This document shows, piece by piece, positions 22,502 to 31,065 of a stretch of 64,000 nucleotides of DNA (the first letter of the stretch is position 1; every line of letters starts with the position of its first letter). Source of the DNA: Cupriavidus nantongensis (GTDB taxonomy: Bacteria > Pseudomonadota > Gammaproteobacteria > Burkholderiales > Burkholderiaceae); NCBI RefSeq assembly GCF_001598055.1, contig NZ_CP014844.1, forward strand, positions 124,001 to 188,000, read 5' to 3'. The notes under the pieces were generated by a model. The model saw nothing but the letters and a program-made list of their open reading frames with translations. It was not told where the DNA came from and made no database searches. The position numbers and the translations under genes are program-made.

Positions 22502-23497
22502 TTAGTCCAGCTTGATCTCGGCGGCCTTGGCGACGCGGGCGTAGCGCGCCATGGCCTGCTGGATCTGGGCCTTGAACTGTTCCGGCGTGGTCGGCACCAG
22601 GGTGCCGCCGGACTCTTCCACCTTGCGCTTGAACTCGGGGTTCTGCATGGCCTTGTGGATCGCCTGGTTCAGCCTGGTGACGATGGCGGGCGGCGTATTG
22701 GCGGGCGCGACAATGCCGAACCAGCCGCCCTCGCCCATGTCCTTGAAGCCCAGTTCCGCGTAGGTCGGCACGTTGGGCAGCTGCGCGGAGCGGGCCGCGC
22801 CCAGCACTGCCAATGCGCGCAGACGGCCGGCCTTGACGTGCGGCAGCGTCGACGACAGGTTGTCGGTGATCGCGTTCACCTGCCCCGCCACGGCGTCGTT
22901 CAGCGCCAGCCCGGCGCCCTTGTAGGGCACGTGCAGCAGGTCGATCTTGGCCAGCATCATGAAGTTCTCGATGTTGACGTGGCCGAGCGAGCCGGCACCC
23001 GGCGAGGCGAAGCTGTACTTGCCAGGGTTGGCCCTGGCGAGCGCGATGAACTCTTGCATGGTCTTGGCCGGCACGCTCGGGTGCACCGCGAACACGCTGG
23101 GGATCGCCACCACGTTGGTGACCGGGGCAAAGTCCTTGATCGGGTCGTACTTGAGCTTGGGGTACACAGCCGGATTGGAGCCGTGCGTGCTGACCGTGGC
23201 CATGCCGATGGTGTAGCCGTCCGGCGTGGCATTGGCGACCTGCTCCATGCCCAGCGAACCACCGGCGCCGCCCTTGTTTTCCACGACGATCGACTGCCCC
23301 AGCTCGCGGCCGGCAAACTCCGCCACCAGGCGCGCCGACAGGTCGGTCGAGCCGCCTGCGGCAAACGGCACGATCAGGCGGATCGGGCGGGTCGGGTAGC
23401 TGGCCTGCGCAAGCGCGCTGCCGGCAAAGACCAGCGTGGCAGTGGCGGCGGTGCCGGTCAGCAGCAGCTGGCGGCGGGACATCCGGGCTCGGATCAT
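22502..23497 (-). CDS. Bug/TctC-family periplasmic solute-binding protein
   Basis: Extracytoplasmic solute receptor of the tripartite tricarboxylate transporter type, hugely expanded in Burkholderiales. A signal peptide with a twin-arginine-like SRRQLLLTG and hydrophobic core ends near ALAQA. The mature protein begins YPTRPIRLIVPFAAGGSTD, the typical Bug signature. At 331 aa it is normal size. No tctA or tctB membrane genes are adjacent, so it is an orphan receptor. The pairing with the amidohydrolase suggests a carboxylated or acylated amino acid as ligand (inference). Confidence 0.9.
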   Translation of the reverse strand: MIRARMSRRQLLLTGTAATATLVFAGSALAQASYPTRPIRLIVPFAAGGSTDLSARLVAEFAGRELGQSIVVENKGGAGGSLGMEQVANATPDGYTIGMATVSTHGSNPAVYPKLKYDPIKDFAPVTNVVAIPSVFAVHPSVPAKTMQEFIALARANPGKYSFASPGAGSLGHVNIENFMMLAKIDLLHVPYKGAGLALNDAVAGQVNAITDNLSSTLPHVKAGRLRALAVLGAARSAQLPNVPTYAELGFKDMGEGGWFGIVAPANTPPAIVTRLNQAIHKAMQNPEFKRKVEESGGTLVPTTPEQFKAQIQQAMARYARVAKAAEIKLD

Positions 23498-23662
23498 GGG
23501 GTTTCTCCTGTTGGTGTTTTGTGCATGAACCGGGCGAGTGTCAGCCGTTTACCGGCCGGGCGCAAACGACTATATTGCACCTTTGCATTACCAAAGATCA
23601 TCCTTGCGCCGGGCACGGCAAAGCGCCAGCTCCGCCCTACTCCGCTCTCCGCCCCCTCCGCC

Positions 23663-24598
23663 ATGCGGTTGCATTCCCCTTCGATGTCCGAGCTGCACGC
23701 CTTTGCCACCGCGGCGCGGCTGGGCAGCTTTACGCGCGCGGCGGAGGAACTGTGCGTGACGCAGGGTGCGATCAGCCGCGCTATCGCCCGGCTGGAAGCG
23801 CATTTCGGCCAGCCGCTGCTGCAACGCAATGCGCACCGGCTGGGACTGACCGACGCCGGGCGGCAACTGCTCGATGCCGTGGCCGAGCCGCTGGCCGCGA
23901 TCGAACACGCCAGCGCCGCACTGCGCGCCGGCGACCGTCGCCACCACCTGACCTTGTCTGTGGTGCCCACGCTGGCCAGCGTCTGGCTGGTGCCGCGGCT
24001 GCCGGATTTCCACCGCCGCCACCCCGAGATCCGGCTGGATTTCGTCCCCTACCAGCGCGACGAAGACTTGTCCGGCCCCTCGCCCGACGCCGCCATCCTG
24101 GCCGGTGAAGCGGGGAAATGGCCCGGCCTGCAGGCCGACTACGTCGTGGGTCGGGAAATGGTGCCGGTCTGCCACCCGGACCGCGCGCGCGCGCGCCGCG
24201 AGGCCGGCCGCTGGCAGTCTCCGGCCGAACTGCTGGATGAGCCCCTGCTCTACCACACCACCGCGCCGGCGAACTGGCAAAACTGGCTGCAGGCGGCCGG
24301 CGTACCCAACGCTGCGCCCCGGTTATCCACAGCGTTCGACCAGGTCTCGATCCTGATCCAGGCGGTGCGCGCCGACATGGGCGTCGCCGTGCTGCAGCGC
24401 TGCCTGGTGCGCGAGGAAATTGCGGCCGGACGCGTCGCAGCGCCGTTTGACCTGCCGATTACGCTGCAACGCGGCTATTTTCTGTGCGCGCCAAAGGAGC
24501 GGCGCGATCATCCGGCGCTGCATTGCTTCCGCACGTGGCTGCTGGAAACGGCGGCTGAGGACACCGCCCGGGAAAACGCCATCTTATTCGGCGGATGA
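23663..24598 (+). CDS. LysR-family transcriptional regulator (GcvA-like)
   Basis: Divergent from the Bug/amidohydrolase pair and probably its regulator. The N-terminal helix-turn-helix (MSELHAFATAARLGSFTRAA, then LCVTQGAISRAIARLE) is clear, followed by a substrate-binding domain. The ATG at 23663 gives 311 aa; a second ATG six codons on (MSELHAF) is equally plausible. The 165-bp divergent gap should hold the operator. A perfect DnaA-box sequence (TTATCCACA, 24323-24331) lies within the coding region. Confidence 0.9.
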   Translation: MRLHSPSMSELHAFATAARLGSFTRAAEELCVTQGAISRAIARLEAHFGQPLLQRNAHRLGLTDAGRQLLDAVAEPLAAIEHASAALRAGDRRHHLTLSVVPTLASVWLVPRLPDFHRRHPEIRLDFVPYQRDEDLSGPSPDAAILAGEAGKWPGLQADYVVGREMVPVCHPDRARARREAGRWQSPAELLDEPLLYHTTAPANWQNWLQAAGVPNAAPRLSTAFDQVSILIQAVRADMGVAVLQRCLVREEIAAGRVAAPFDLPITLQRGYFLCAPKERRDHPALHCFRTWLLETAAEDTARENAILFGG

Positions 24599-24805
24599 CT
24601 TTCATTTATGGATTTCCACGCCAATCCATCCATACGCTGAATGACTTGCATCCAATCCATCAACATGATGGATGCGATGATCAAACTCACGCGCAAAAAC
24701 ATCCAACATACGAATAGCATCGCACCTCAGGTCGGTAGCGCGGGTGGACACAAGGCTAATCGGCCGGAAAATCAGGTTATCCCCAAAGTTATTCACACCA
24801 CCAAT

Positions 24806-24832
24806 AACAAAGGGCCCGCTTGCGCAGGCCCT
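24806..24832 (-). terminator. Weak terminator-like hairpin after the first liv operon
   Basis: AGGGCC (24811-24816) pairs with GGCCCT (24827-24832), followed on the minus strand by TTGTTATT. The T-tract is interrupted, so efficiency is uncertain. It lies 27 bp after the livF stop. Confidence 0.5.
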
Positions 24833-24858
24833 CATTCCTCAGGCGAAATCGAGCTCGG

Positions 24859-25602
24859 CTACGCCGCCTTTTTCGCCAGCCCAAGATAGGTTTCGATCAC
24901 CTTCGGATTGGCCGCCAGTTCGTCGGCCGGCCCTTCCATCGCCATGTCGCCGGTCTCGATCACATATCCGTAGTCCGCCACCTGCAGCGCCGCGCGGGCG
25001 TTCTGCTCGATCAGCAGCGTGGCGACGCCGGTCTGGCGCAGGTTGCTGATGATGTGGAAGATCTCCTTGACGATCAGCGGGGCCAGGCCAAGGCTGGGCT
25101 CGTCCAGCATCAGCAACTGCGGCTTGGCCATCAGCGCGCGGCCCACCGCCAGCATCTGCCGTTCTCCGCCGGAAAGCGTGCCGGCGTCCTGGCGCGCGCG
25201 CTCGCGCAGGCGCGGGAACAGGTCGTAGACCACGTCCATCTGGTCCAGGTAGTTCTTCTCGCCGGCACGCTTGCGGCGGAAGGCACCCAGTTGCAGGTTG
25301 TCCTCCACCGTCATCGACGCGAACAGCTCGCGCTTTTCCGGCACCAGGCACATGCCGCGCGCGACGCGGCCCTCCACCGGGATGCCGGCCATGTCGTGGC
25401 CCAGGTAGCTGACCGTGCCGCTGGACGACCCCGTCACCGGCAGCGCGCCCATGATGGCATTGAGCATGGTCGACTTGCCGGCGCCATTCGGGCCGATCAC
25501 GGTGACGATGCGGCCGGCCTCGACTTTCAGGTTGGCGCCATGCACCGCCTCGACCTTGCCGTAGCGCACGTGCAGGTCCTTCACTTCCAGAATCAGGCTC
25601 AT
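24859..25602 (-). CDS. livF: Branched-chain amino-acid-type ABC transporter ATPase LivF
   Basis: One of two ATPases that power import. The 247 aa show Walker A GPNGAGKST, signature LSGGERQ and Walker B LLMLDEPSLGLAP, followed by IEQNARAAL with the switch region. Length and the LYDLFPRL-type segment are typical of LivF. It lies 20 bp after the fused permease/ATPase gene and is the last gene of this liv operon. Confidence 0.93.
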   Translation of the reverse strand: MSLILEVKDLHVRYGKVEAVHGANLKVEAGRIVTVIGPNGAGKSTMLNAIMGALPVTGSSSGTVSYLGHDMAGIPVEGRVARGMCLVPEKRELFASMTVEDNLQLGAFRRKRAGEKNYLDQMDVVYDLFPRLRERARQDAGTLSGGERQMLAVGRALMAKPQLLMLDEPSLGLAPLIVKEIFHIISNLRQTGVATLLIEQNARAALQVADYGYVIETGDMAMEGPADELAANPKVIETYLGLAKKAA

Positions 25603-25622
25603 GTCGGGTCCGTGCTCCAGAT

Positions 25623-27464
25623 TTATTCCACGCCGCCCAGGTAGGCTTCCAGCACCGCCGGGTTCTTCTGCACCTCTTCAGGTACGCCCTCGGCGATGCG
25701 CGAACCAAACTCCATCACCACCAGCCGGTCGGTCAGGTTCATCACGAAGTCCATATCGTGCTCGACCAGCAGCACGCTCATGCCTTCGCCGCGCAGCTTG
25801 CGCAGCAGTTCGGCCAGCGCCTGCTTTTCCTTGTAGCGCAGGCCGGCGGCAGGCTCGTCGAGCAGCAGCAGGGCCGGGTCGCAGCACAGTGCGCGCGCGA
25901 TCTCCAGGATGCGCTGCTGGCCCAGCGCCAGGCTGCCGGCTTCCATGTACATGCAGTCGGCCAGGCCGACGCGCTCCAGCTGGCGCTTGGCCTCGAACAG
26001 CAGCTTTTCTTCCTCGGCCTTGTTCATGCGCAGGATCGCCGCGCAGACGCCCCCCTGCGCGCGGAAGTCGCCGCGCAGGTGAGCGCCGATGGCGACGTTC
26101 TCGAGCACCGTCATGGTCGGTAGCAGGTGCACGTGCTGGAAGGTGCGGCCGATGCCGCGCTTGACGATCTCGCGCGACGGCAGGCCCGAGATCACCTCGC
26201 CGCGGTAGCGCACTTCGCCGCCGGACACCGGCAGCACGCCCGTGACGAGGTTGAAGGTGGTGGACTTGCCCGCGCCATTGGGGCCGATCAGGCCGATGAT
26301 CTCGCCGGCGCGCACCTGGAAGCTGACATCGTTGACCGCGACCAGCCCGCCGAACTGCTTGCGCGCGGCGCGCACGTCCAGGATCAGCTCGCCCGCATCG
26401 GGCTTCTGGCGCACCGCCAGTCCCGCGGCCTGCCCCGGTGCCAGCACCGGCGGGCCGGAAGGCACCAGGCGCCGCAGGAACGGCCAGATGCCATCGCGCG
26501 CGTACTGCAGCAGCAGCACCAGCAGCACGCCGAAGACGATGATCTCGAAGTTGCCATCGGCACCGAGCAGCCTGGGCAGCACGCCTTGCAGCACGTCCTT
26601 CAGGATGGTCAGGATGCCCGCACCCAATACTGCGCCCCACACGTGGCCGACGCCGCCGACCACGGCCATGAACAGGTACTCGATGCCGTAGTTTAGTCCG
26701 AACGGCGTCGGGTTCACCGCGCGCTGCAGGTGTGCGTACAGGAAGCCGGACACGCACGCCAGGATCGCCGCGACCACGAAGATCACCACCTTCATCCACG
26801 CGGTGTTCACGCCCATGGCCTCGGCCATCACGCCGCCGCCCTTGAGCGCGCGGATCGCGCGCCCCGGACGCGAGTTCAGCAGGTTCTGCATCGCCAGCAC
26901 CGCCAGCAGCACCACTGCCCAGATCAGATAGAACATCGCGCGTCCGGACTGCAGTTCGATGCCGAACAGCGACAGCACCGGGATGCCGCTGATGCCGTCG
27001 TACTTGCCCAGGAACTCCAGGTTGCCGAACACAAAGAACAGCGACAGGCCCCAGGCGATGGTCGCCAGCGGCAGGTAATGCCCGGACATGCGCATCGTGA
27101 TCAGCCCGATCACATACGCCGACGCCATCGTAATCACCAGCCCCACCAGCAGCCCGAACCACGGCGACAGCCCGAACTGCGTGGTCAGGTACGCCGTGCT
27201 GTACGCGCCAAGGCCCACGAACGCCGCCTGCCCGAACGAGGTCATGCCGCCCACGCCGGTGAGCAGCACCAGCCCGATCGCGACGATGCTGTAGAGCCCG
27301 ATGTAGTTGCCCAGCGTGATCCAGAATTCCGGCGTCGGCAGCACCGGCAGCAGCGCCAGCACCGCGATCAGTGCCAGCACCAGCACCCGGTTGCGATTCA
27401 GCCGCGCGCGGCTGCCGGCTTCGGCGCCGGCCACGCCGGCCTGCTTGTCGGTCAGCATGGTCAT
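25623..27464 (-). CDS. Fused LivM permease - LivG ATPase of a branched-chain amino-acid-type ABC importer
   Basis: One 613-aa polypeptide joins a LivM-like permease (residues about 30-340; many hydrophobic segments and the conserved GVGGMTSFGQAAFVGLGAY) to a LivG-like ATPase (about 365-613). The ATPase part has Walker A GPNGAGKSTT, a LALGQQR signature-like motif, Walker B LLLLDEPAAGL and EHDMDFVMNL. The reading frame is continuous through the junction (a Pro/Gly/Ala-rich linker near SGPPVLAPGQAAG), so it is a true fusion rather than an annotation artefact. It follows livH by 3 bp and precedes livF by 20 bp. Confidence 0.93.
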   Translation of the reverse strand: MTMLTDKQAGVAGAEAGSRARLNRNRVLVLALIAVLALLPVLPTPEFWITLGNYIGLYSIVAIGLVLLTGVGGMTSFGQAAFVGLGAYSTAYLTTQFGLSPWFGLLVGLVITMASAYVIGLITMRMSGHYLPLATIAWGLSLFFVFGNLEFLGKYDGISGIPVLSLFGIELQSGRAMFYLIWAVVLLAVLAMQNLLNSRPGRAIRALKGGGVMAEAMGVNTAWMKVVIFVVAAILACVSGFLYAHLQRAVNPTPFGLNYGIEYLFMAVVGGVGHVWGAVLGAGILTILKDVLQGVLPRLLGADGNFEIIVFGVLLVLLLQYARDGIWPFLRRLVPSGPPVLAPGQAAGLAVRQKPDAGELILDVRAARKQFGGLVAVNDVSFQVRAGEIIGLIGPNGAGKSTTFNLVTGVLPVSGGEVRYRGEVISGLPSREIVKRGIGRTFQHVHLLPTMTVLENVAIGAHLRGDFRAQGGVCAAILRMNKAEEEKLLFEAKRQLERVGLADCMYMEAGSLALGQQRILEIARALCCDPALLLLDEPAAGLRYKEKQALAELLRKLRGEGMSVLLVEHDMDFVMNLTDRLVVMEFGSRIAEGVPEEVQKNPAVLEAYLGGVE

Positions 27465-27467
27465 GGC

Positions 27468-28520
27468 TTATTCCTCCTCCTCGACATGCTTGCTCGTCAG
27501 CGAGCGCCACAGCAGCACCGGAATGATCAGTGTGAAGACGATGACCTCCTTGAACGCGCTGGCCCAGAAGGACGAATACGATTCCAGCAGGCCCACCAGC
27601 AGCGCACCGAGCGCCGCCACCGGATAGCTGACCAGCCCGCCGACGATGGCGCCGACAAAGCCCTTCAGCCCCACCAGAAAGCCCGACTCGTAGTACACCG
27701 TGGTCAGCGGCGCGATCAGGATGCCGCACAGCGCCCCCATCGCCGCCGCCAGCGTGAACGACAGGCGCCCCGCCTGCGTGGTGCCGATGCCGACCAGGCG
27801 CGCGCCCAGCCGGTTCACCGCGGTCGCGCGCAGCGCCTTGCCCTGCAGCGTGCGTTCGAAATAGAAATAGAGCGCACCGATCAGCAATGCCGACACCGCC
27901 ACCACCCACAGGCTTTGCCCCGAGATGCTGAGCGCGCCCACCTCGAAGCGCGCATCCGAAAACGGATTGGTGCGCGAGCCCTCGGCGCCGAACATCACCA
28001 GCCCCAGCCCCACCAGCGCGAAGTGCACGCCCACCGAGACGATCAGCAGCACCAGCGTGCTGGCCTCGGCCAGCGGCTGGTAGGCCAGCCGGTACAGCAT
28101 CGGCCCGAGCGGGATGATGATCAGCAGCGTCAGCGCGACCTGCGCCAGCATCGGCAGCGGCTGCGCGCCATACTGCTGCACCACCCAGTGCACCGCCAGC
28201 GGGAACACCAGGTACTTGCCGGCCAGCACCGCCAGCCGCTGGCCCAGCGTGCGCCGCAGCTCGGCGCTGCGCAGCACGGTGACGGTCTCGTAGAGAAAGG
28301 TCAGCACGCCCATCGCCAGCAGCAGCCAGCTGGTCTGCGGCGCGTGCCCGGCCTGCATCGCCGCCAGCGTCAGCGCGCCATAGGCGACGAACTCCCCTTG
28401 CGGAATGAAGATGACGCGGGTCACCGAGAACACCAGCACCAGCGCCAGCGCCAGCAGCGCGTAGATCGCGCCCGAGGTGATGCCGTCCTGCGCCAGGATG
28501 GCGGCGATAGATAGGTCCAT
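27468..28520 (-). CDS. livH: Branched-chain amino-acid-type ABC transporter permease LivH
   Basis: Inner-membrane permease partner of the LivM-LivG fusion. The 350 aa are hydrophobic throughout, opening with DGITSGAIYALLALALVLVF. The LivH-type motif region GRLSFTLAAAMGALCGILIAP is present. It is longer than the usual ~300 aa because of an extra hydrophobic section around residues 60-130. First gene of a livH-livMG-livF transcript; the binding protein gene lies 255 bp upstream with a terminator between. Confidence 0.92.
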   Translation of the reverse strand: MDLSIAAILAQDGITSGAIYALLALALVLVFSVTRVIFIPQGEFVAYGALTLAAMQAGHAPQTSWLLLAMGVLTFLYETVTVLRSAELRRTLGQRLAVLAGKYLVFPLAVHWVVQQYGAQPLPMLAQVALTLLIIIPLGPMLYRLAYQPLAEASTLVLLIVSVGVHFALVGLGLVMFGAEGSRTNPFSDARFEVGALSISGQSLWVVAVSALLIGALYFYFERTLQGKALRATAVNRLGARLVGIGTTQAGRLSFTLAAAMGALCGILIAPLTTVYYESGFLVGLKGFVGAIVGGLVSYPVAALGALLVGLLESYSSFWASAFKEVIVFTLIIPVLLWRSLTSKHVEEEE

Positions 28521-28686
28521 TGTCTCCCCGTCTTGTTGGAAAACCTGCCTGCATCGAACGGGGTCAGCGGGGCGCCGACGGGCCGACAGGGTGGTGCGCT
28601 TCGGGTTACGAAATAGTAAACGGGTTGCGCATTGCGGAAATACAGAGCAACCCTAACTTGGCGCGCCATCGCCCGGCCCGCACCTG

Positions 28687-28716
28687 AAAAAAAAGGCGCA
28701 TGGTCAGCCATGCGCC
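28687..28716 (-). terminator. Strong intrinsic terminator after the Liv-type binding-protein gene
   Basis: A perfect GGCGCATGG / CCATGCGCC stem with a four-base loop is followed on the minus strand by eight Ts. It lies 60 bp after the binding-protein stop and before livH, so the binding protein can be made in excess of the membrane parts. Confidence 0.9.
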
Positions 28717-28775
28717 CTGCATCACTACGTATCCGGCATGCCTTGCCTGCCGCTCGAGACGCTTGAGTCAGCCGC

Positions 28776-29924
28776 TTATTTCAGCAGCTTCCACTTGCCG
28801 TCGACGATCTGCACCATCACGCGCGCGCGCTGGTCGAAGCCGAGGTGGTCGGTGGCGCTCATGTTCATGATGCCGTGCGAGACCGGCAGGTTTTTGGTCT
28901 GCTCCATGGCGTCGCGCAGGGCCTTGCGGAACTCCCTGGTGCCCGGCTGGCCCTTCTTCAGCGCTTCCGGGATGGCGTGCTGCAGGATCAGGCCCGCATC
29001 CCAGGCGTGGCCGCCGAAGGTCGACACCTGTCCGCCGAAGGCCTTCTCGTAGGCGGTCTTGTAGGTCAGCGCCGGCTTCTTCACCGGGTTGCTGTCGGGC
29101 AGCTGCTCGGCCACCAGCAGCGGGCCGGCGGGCAGGAAGGTGCCTTCGCAGTCCTTGCCGCACACGCGCAGGAAGTCGGCATTGGCGACGCCGTGGGTCT
29201 GGTAGACCTTGCCCTTGTAGCCGCGCTCCTTGAGCGTCTTGGCCGGCAGCGCCGCGGGCGTGCCCGAGCCGGCGATCAGCACCGCGTCGGCATTGGCGCC
29301 CATCATCTTCAGCACCTGCCCGGTGACCGAGGTATCGGTGCGGGCAAAGCGCTCGTTGGCGACCACCTTGATCTTGCGCAGTTCGGCCACCTTGGCGAAT
29401 TCCTGCGCCCAGCTGTCGCCATAGGCATCCGCGAAGCCGATGAACGCCACCGTCTTCACGTTGTTGTTGCTCATGTGCTCGGCAATGGCGGTGGCCATGT
29501 GCGAGTCGTTCTGCGGGGTCTTGAAGACCCAGGCGCGCTTGGCGTCCATCGGCTCGATGATGCGGGCCGAGGCGGCCATGGTGATCATCGGGGTCTCGTT
29601 CTCGGCGACCACGTCGACCATCGCCAGCGAGTTGGGCGTGACGGTCGAGCCGACCATTACGTCGACCTTGTCTTCGCTGATCAGCTTGCGCGTGTTCTTG
29701 ACCGCCGTGGTCGTGTCCGAGGCATCGTCCAGCACGATGTACTCGATCTTCTTGCCCGCGATCTCCTTGGGCATCAGCGTGAAGGTGTTCTTTTCCGGAA
29801 TGCCCAGCGATGCCGCCGGACCGGTGGCCGACACCGTCACCCCGACCTTGACCTGCGCCTGGGCGGCCCCGGCAGCCAGGCTGGCCGCAGCGATTGCCAG
29901 CAGGCTGGCGCGCTTGAAATCCAT
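28776..29924 (-). CDS. Periplasmic leucine/isoleucine/valine-type ABC substrate-binding protein
   Basis: Captures ligand for the LivH/LivM-LivG/LivF importer. The ATG at 29924 has AAGGAG upstream and starts a clear signal peptide (MDFKRASLLAIAAASLAAGA, cut near AQAQ). The mature protein has the Peripla_BP_6 fold pattern (VKVGVTVSATGPAASLGIPE; VDVMVGSTVTPNSL). The 382-aa size is typical. The ligand cannot be read from sequence; aromatic or benzoate-like compounds are common alternatives to branched-chain amino acids in this family. Confidence 0.9.
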   Translation of the reverse strand: MDFKRASLLAIAAASLAAGAAQAQVKVGVTVSATGPAASLGIPEKNTFTLMPKEIAGKKIEYIVLDDASDTTTAVKNTRKLISEDKVDVMVGSTVTPNSLAMVDVVAENETPMITMAASARIIEPMDAKRAWVFKTPQNDSHMATAIAEHMSNNNVKTVAFIGFADAYGDSWAQEFAKVAELRKIKVVANERFARTDTSVTGQVLKMMGANADAVLIAGSGTPAALPAKTLKERGYKGKVYQTHGVANADFLRVCGKDCEGTFLPAGPLLVAEQLPDSNPVKKPALTYKTAYEKAFGGQVSTFGGHAWDAGLILQHAIPEALKKGQPGTREFRKALRDAMEQTKNLPVSHGIMNMSATDHLGFDQRARVMVQIVDGKWKLLK

Positions 29925-29997
29925 CTTGTCTCCTTCGGTTCCTGAAACGGAAAGGCATCCGTCCGGCGTCCGCCGGCGGATGCCCATTTTTTTGGAA

Positions 29998-30132
29998 TGA
30001 CCCCTCGGGTCAACGCAGGCACAGCGCCGGCACCTGCGCTACAACCAGGAACGACACCAGGCCGCTCCCCATTTCCCGTCCACGCCACTCCCCCGGAAAG
30101 GCGCTTCGGTGATTCACCGACCGTGCGGTCGG
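29998..30132. promoter_or_regulatory. Two perfect inverted repeats upstream of the liv binding-protein gene
   Basis: TGACCC-ctc-GGGTCA (29998-30012) and CCGACCG-tg-CGGTCGG (30117-30132) lie 74 and 193 bp upstream of the start at 29924. Both look like dimeric-regulator operators, and the second resembles TetR-family sites; the regulator is unknown. Confidence 0.4.
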
Positions 30133-30214
30133 GAATGCGGATCGAGTCTATCACAGGGCCCTGGCGCGAACAGCGAGGATTAACCCGCATCGCCTGTCAC
30201 GCCTGGCTTTGCCG

Positions 30215-30976
30215 TCAGCGCACGAAGGCGTCCCAGGCGGTCTTCAGGATCAGCGCGCTGACCACCACGATAAACACCTTGCGCACGAAGGCGCTGCCAT
30301 GGCGCAGCGCCAGCTTGCTGCCGACCTGGCTGCCGGCGACGTTGGCCACCGCCATCACCAGGCCCAGCTGCCACCAGATATGTCCCTTGCTGGCGAGCAG
30401 CAGCAGCGCCGCCAGGTTGGTGGCCAGGTTGACCAGCTTGGTCGATGCCGCGGCGTGCAGGAAGTCATAGCCGAACACCCGCACGAACACGATCATCAGG
30501 AAGCTGCCGGTGCCCGGCCCGAACACGCCGTCGTAGAAGCCCAGCACGGCGCCGGCCAGCAGCGCCGCGCCGCGTTCGCCCCAGCCGCTCAGCGTGGGCG
30601 CGTGTTCGGCGCCCAGGTCCTTCTTGGCGACGGTGTAGACCAGCAGCGCCACCAGCACGAACGGCAGCGCCTTGCGCAGCGGCTCGGCCGGGATCATGGT
30701 CAGCGCCCAGGCGCCGGCCATCGAGCACGCAAAGGCCGCGACCACCGCCGGCGCGGTCGCGCCCCAGTAGATGCGCACGCTGCGGCCGTAGCGCAGCGCC
30801 GCGCTGGCGGTGCCGGCGATCGAGCCGACCTTGTTGGTGCCGAGCAGCGTCGCCGGCGCCAGGTTGGGATAGGCCGAGAACAGCGCCGGGATCTGGACCA
30901 GCCCGCCGCCGCCGGCGACCGCGTCGATCAGGCCGGCAAGAAAGGCGGCAACCGCCAGGAATGCGAATTCCGTCAT
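30215..30976 (-). CDS. TSUP-family (TauE/SafE) membrane permease
   Basis: Probable exporter or importer of a sulfur-containing or organic anion (family inference). The ATG at 30976 (MTEFAFLAVAAFLAGLIDAV) gives 253 aa with about seven to eight hydrophobic segments. The family motif LIDAVAGGGGLVQIPAL sits at the N-terminus and is repeated in half-form later (GFYDGVFGPGTGSF). Open frame further upstream overlaps the next gene and is not used. It sits between two liv clusters, and nothing nearby reveals its substrate. Confidence 0.88.
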   Translation of the reverse strand: MTEFAFLAVAAFLAGLIDAVAGGGGLVQIPALFSAYPNLAPATLLGTNKVGSIAGTASAALRYGRSVRIYWGATAPAVVAAFACSMAGAWALTMIPAEPLRKALPFVLVALLVYTVAKKDLGAEHAPTLSGWGERGAALLAGAVLGFYDGVFGPGTGSFLMIVFVRVFGYDFLHAAASTKLVNLATNLAALLLLASKGHIWWQLGLVMAVANVAGSQVGSKLALRHGSAFVRKVFIVVVSALILKTAWDAFVR

Positions 30977-31065
30977 TGCAGAAAAGCGAAAAGGGGAAAA
31001 AGGAAAGGAGGAAAGACCAGCCACGGCCGGTACCGCGGCGCTGGCGCACAAGCGGCGCAAGCGGA

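Noticed and set aside
26730..28514. 594-codon plus-strand frame opposite the first liv operon
   Set aside because: The translation is almost only His, Gln, Arg, Ala and Asp; the opposite strand encodes ordinary permeases.
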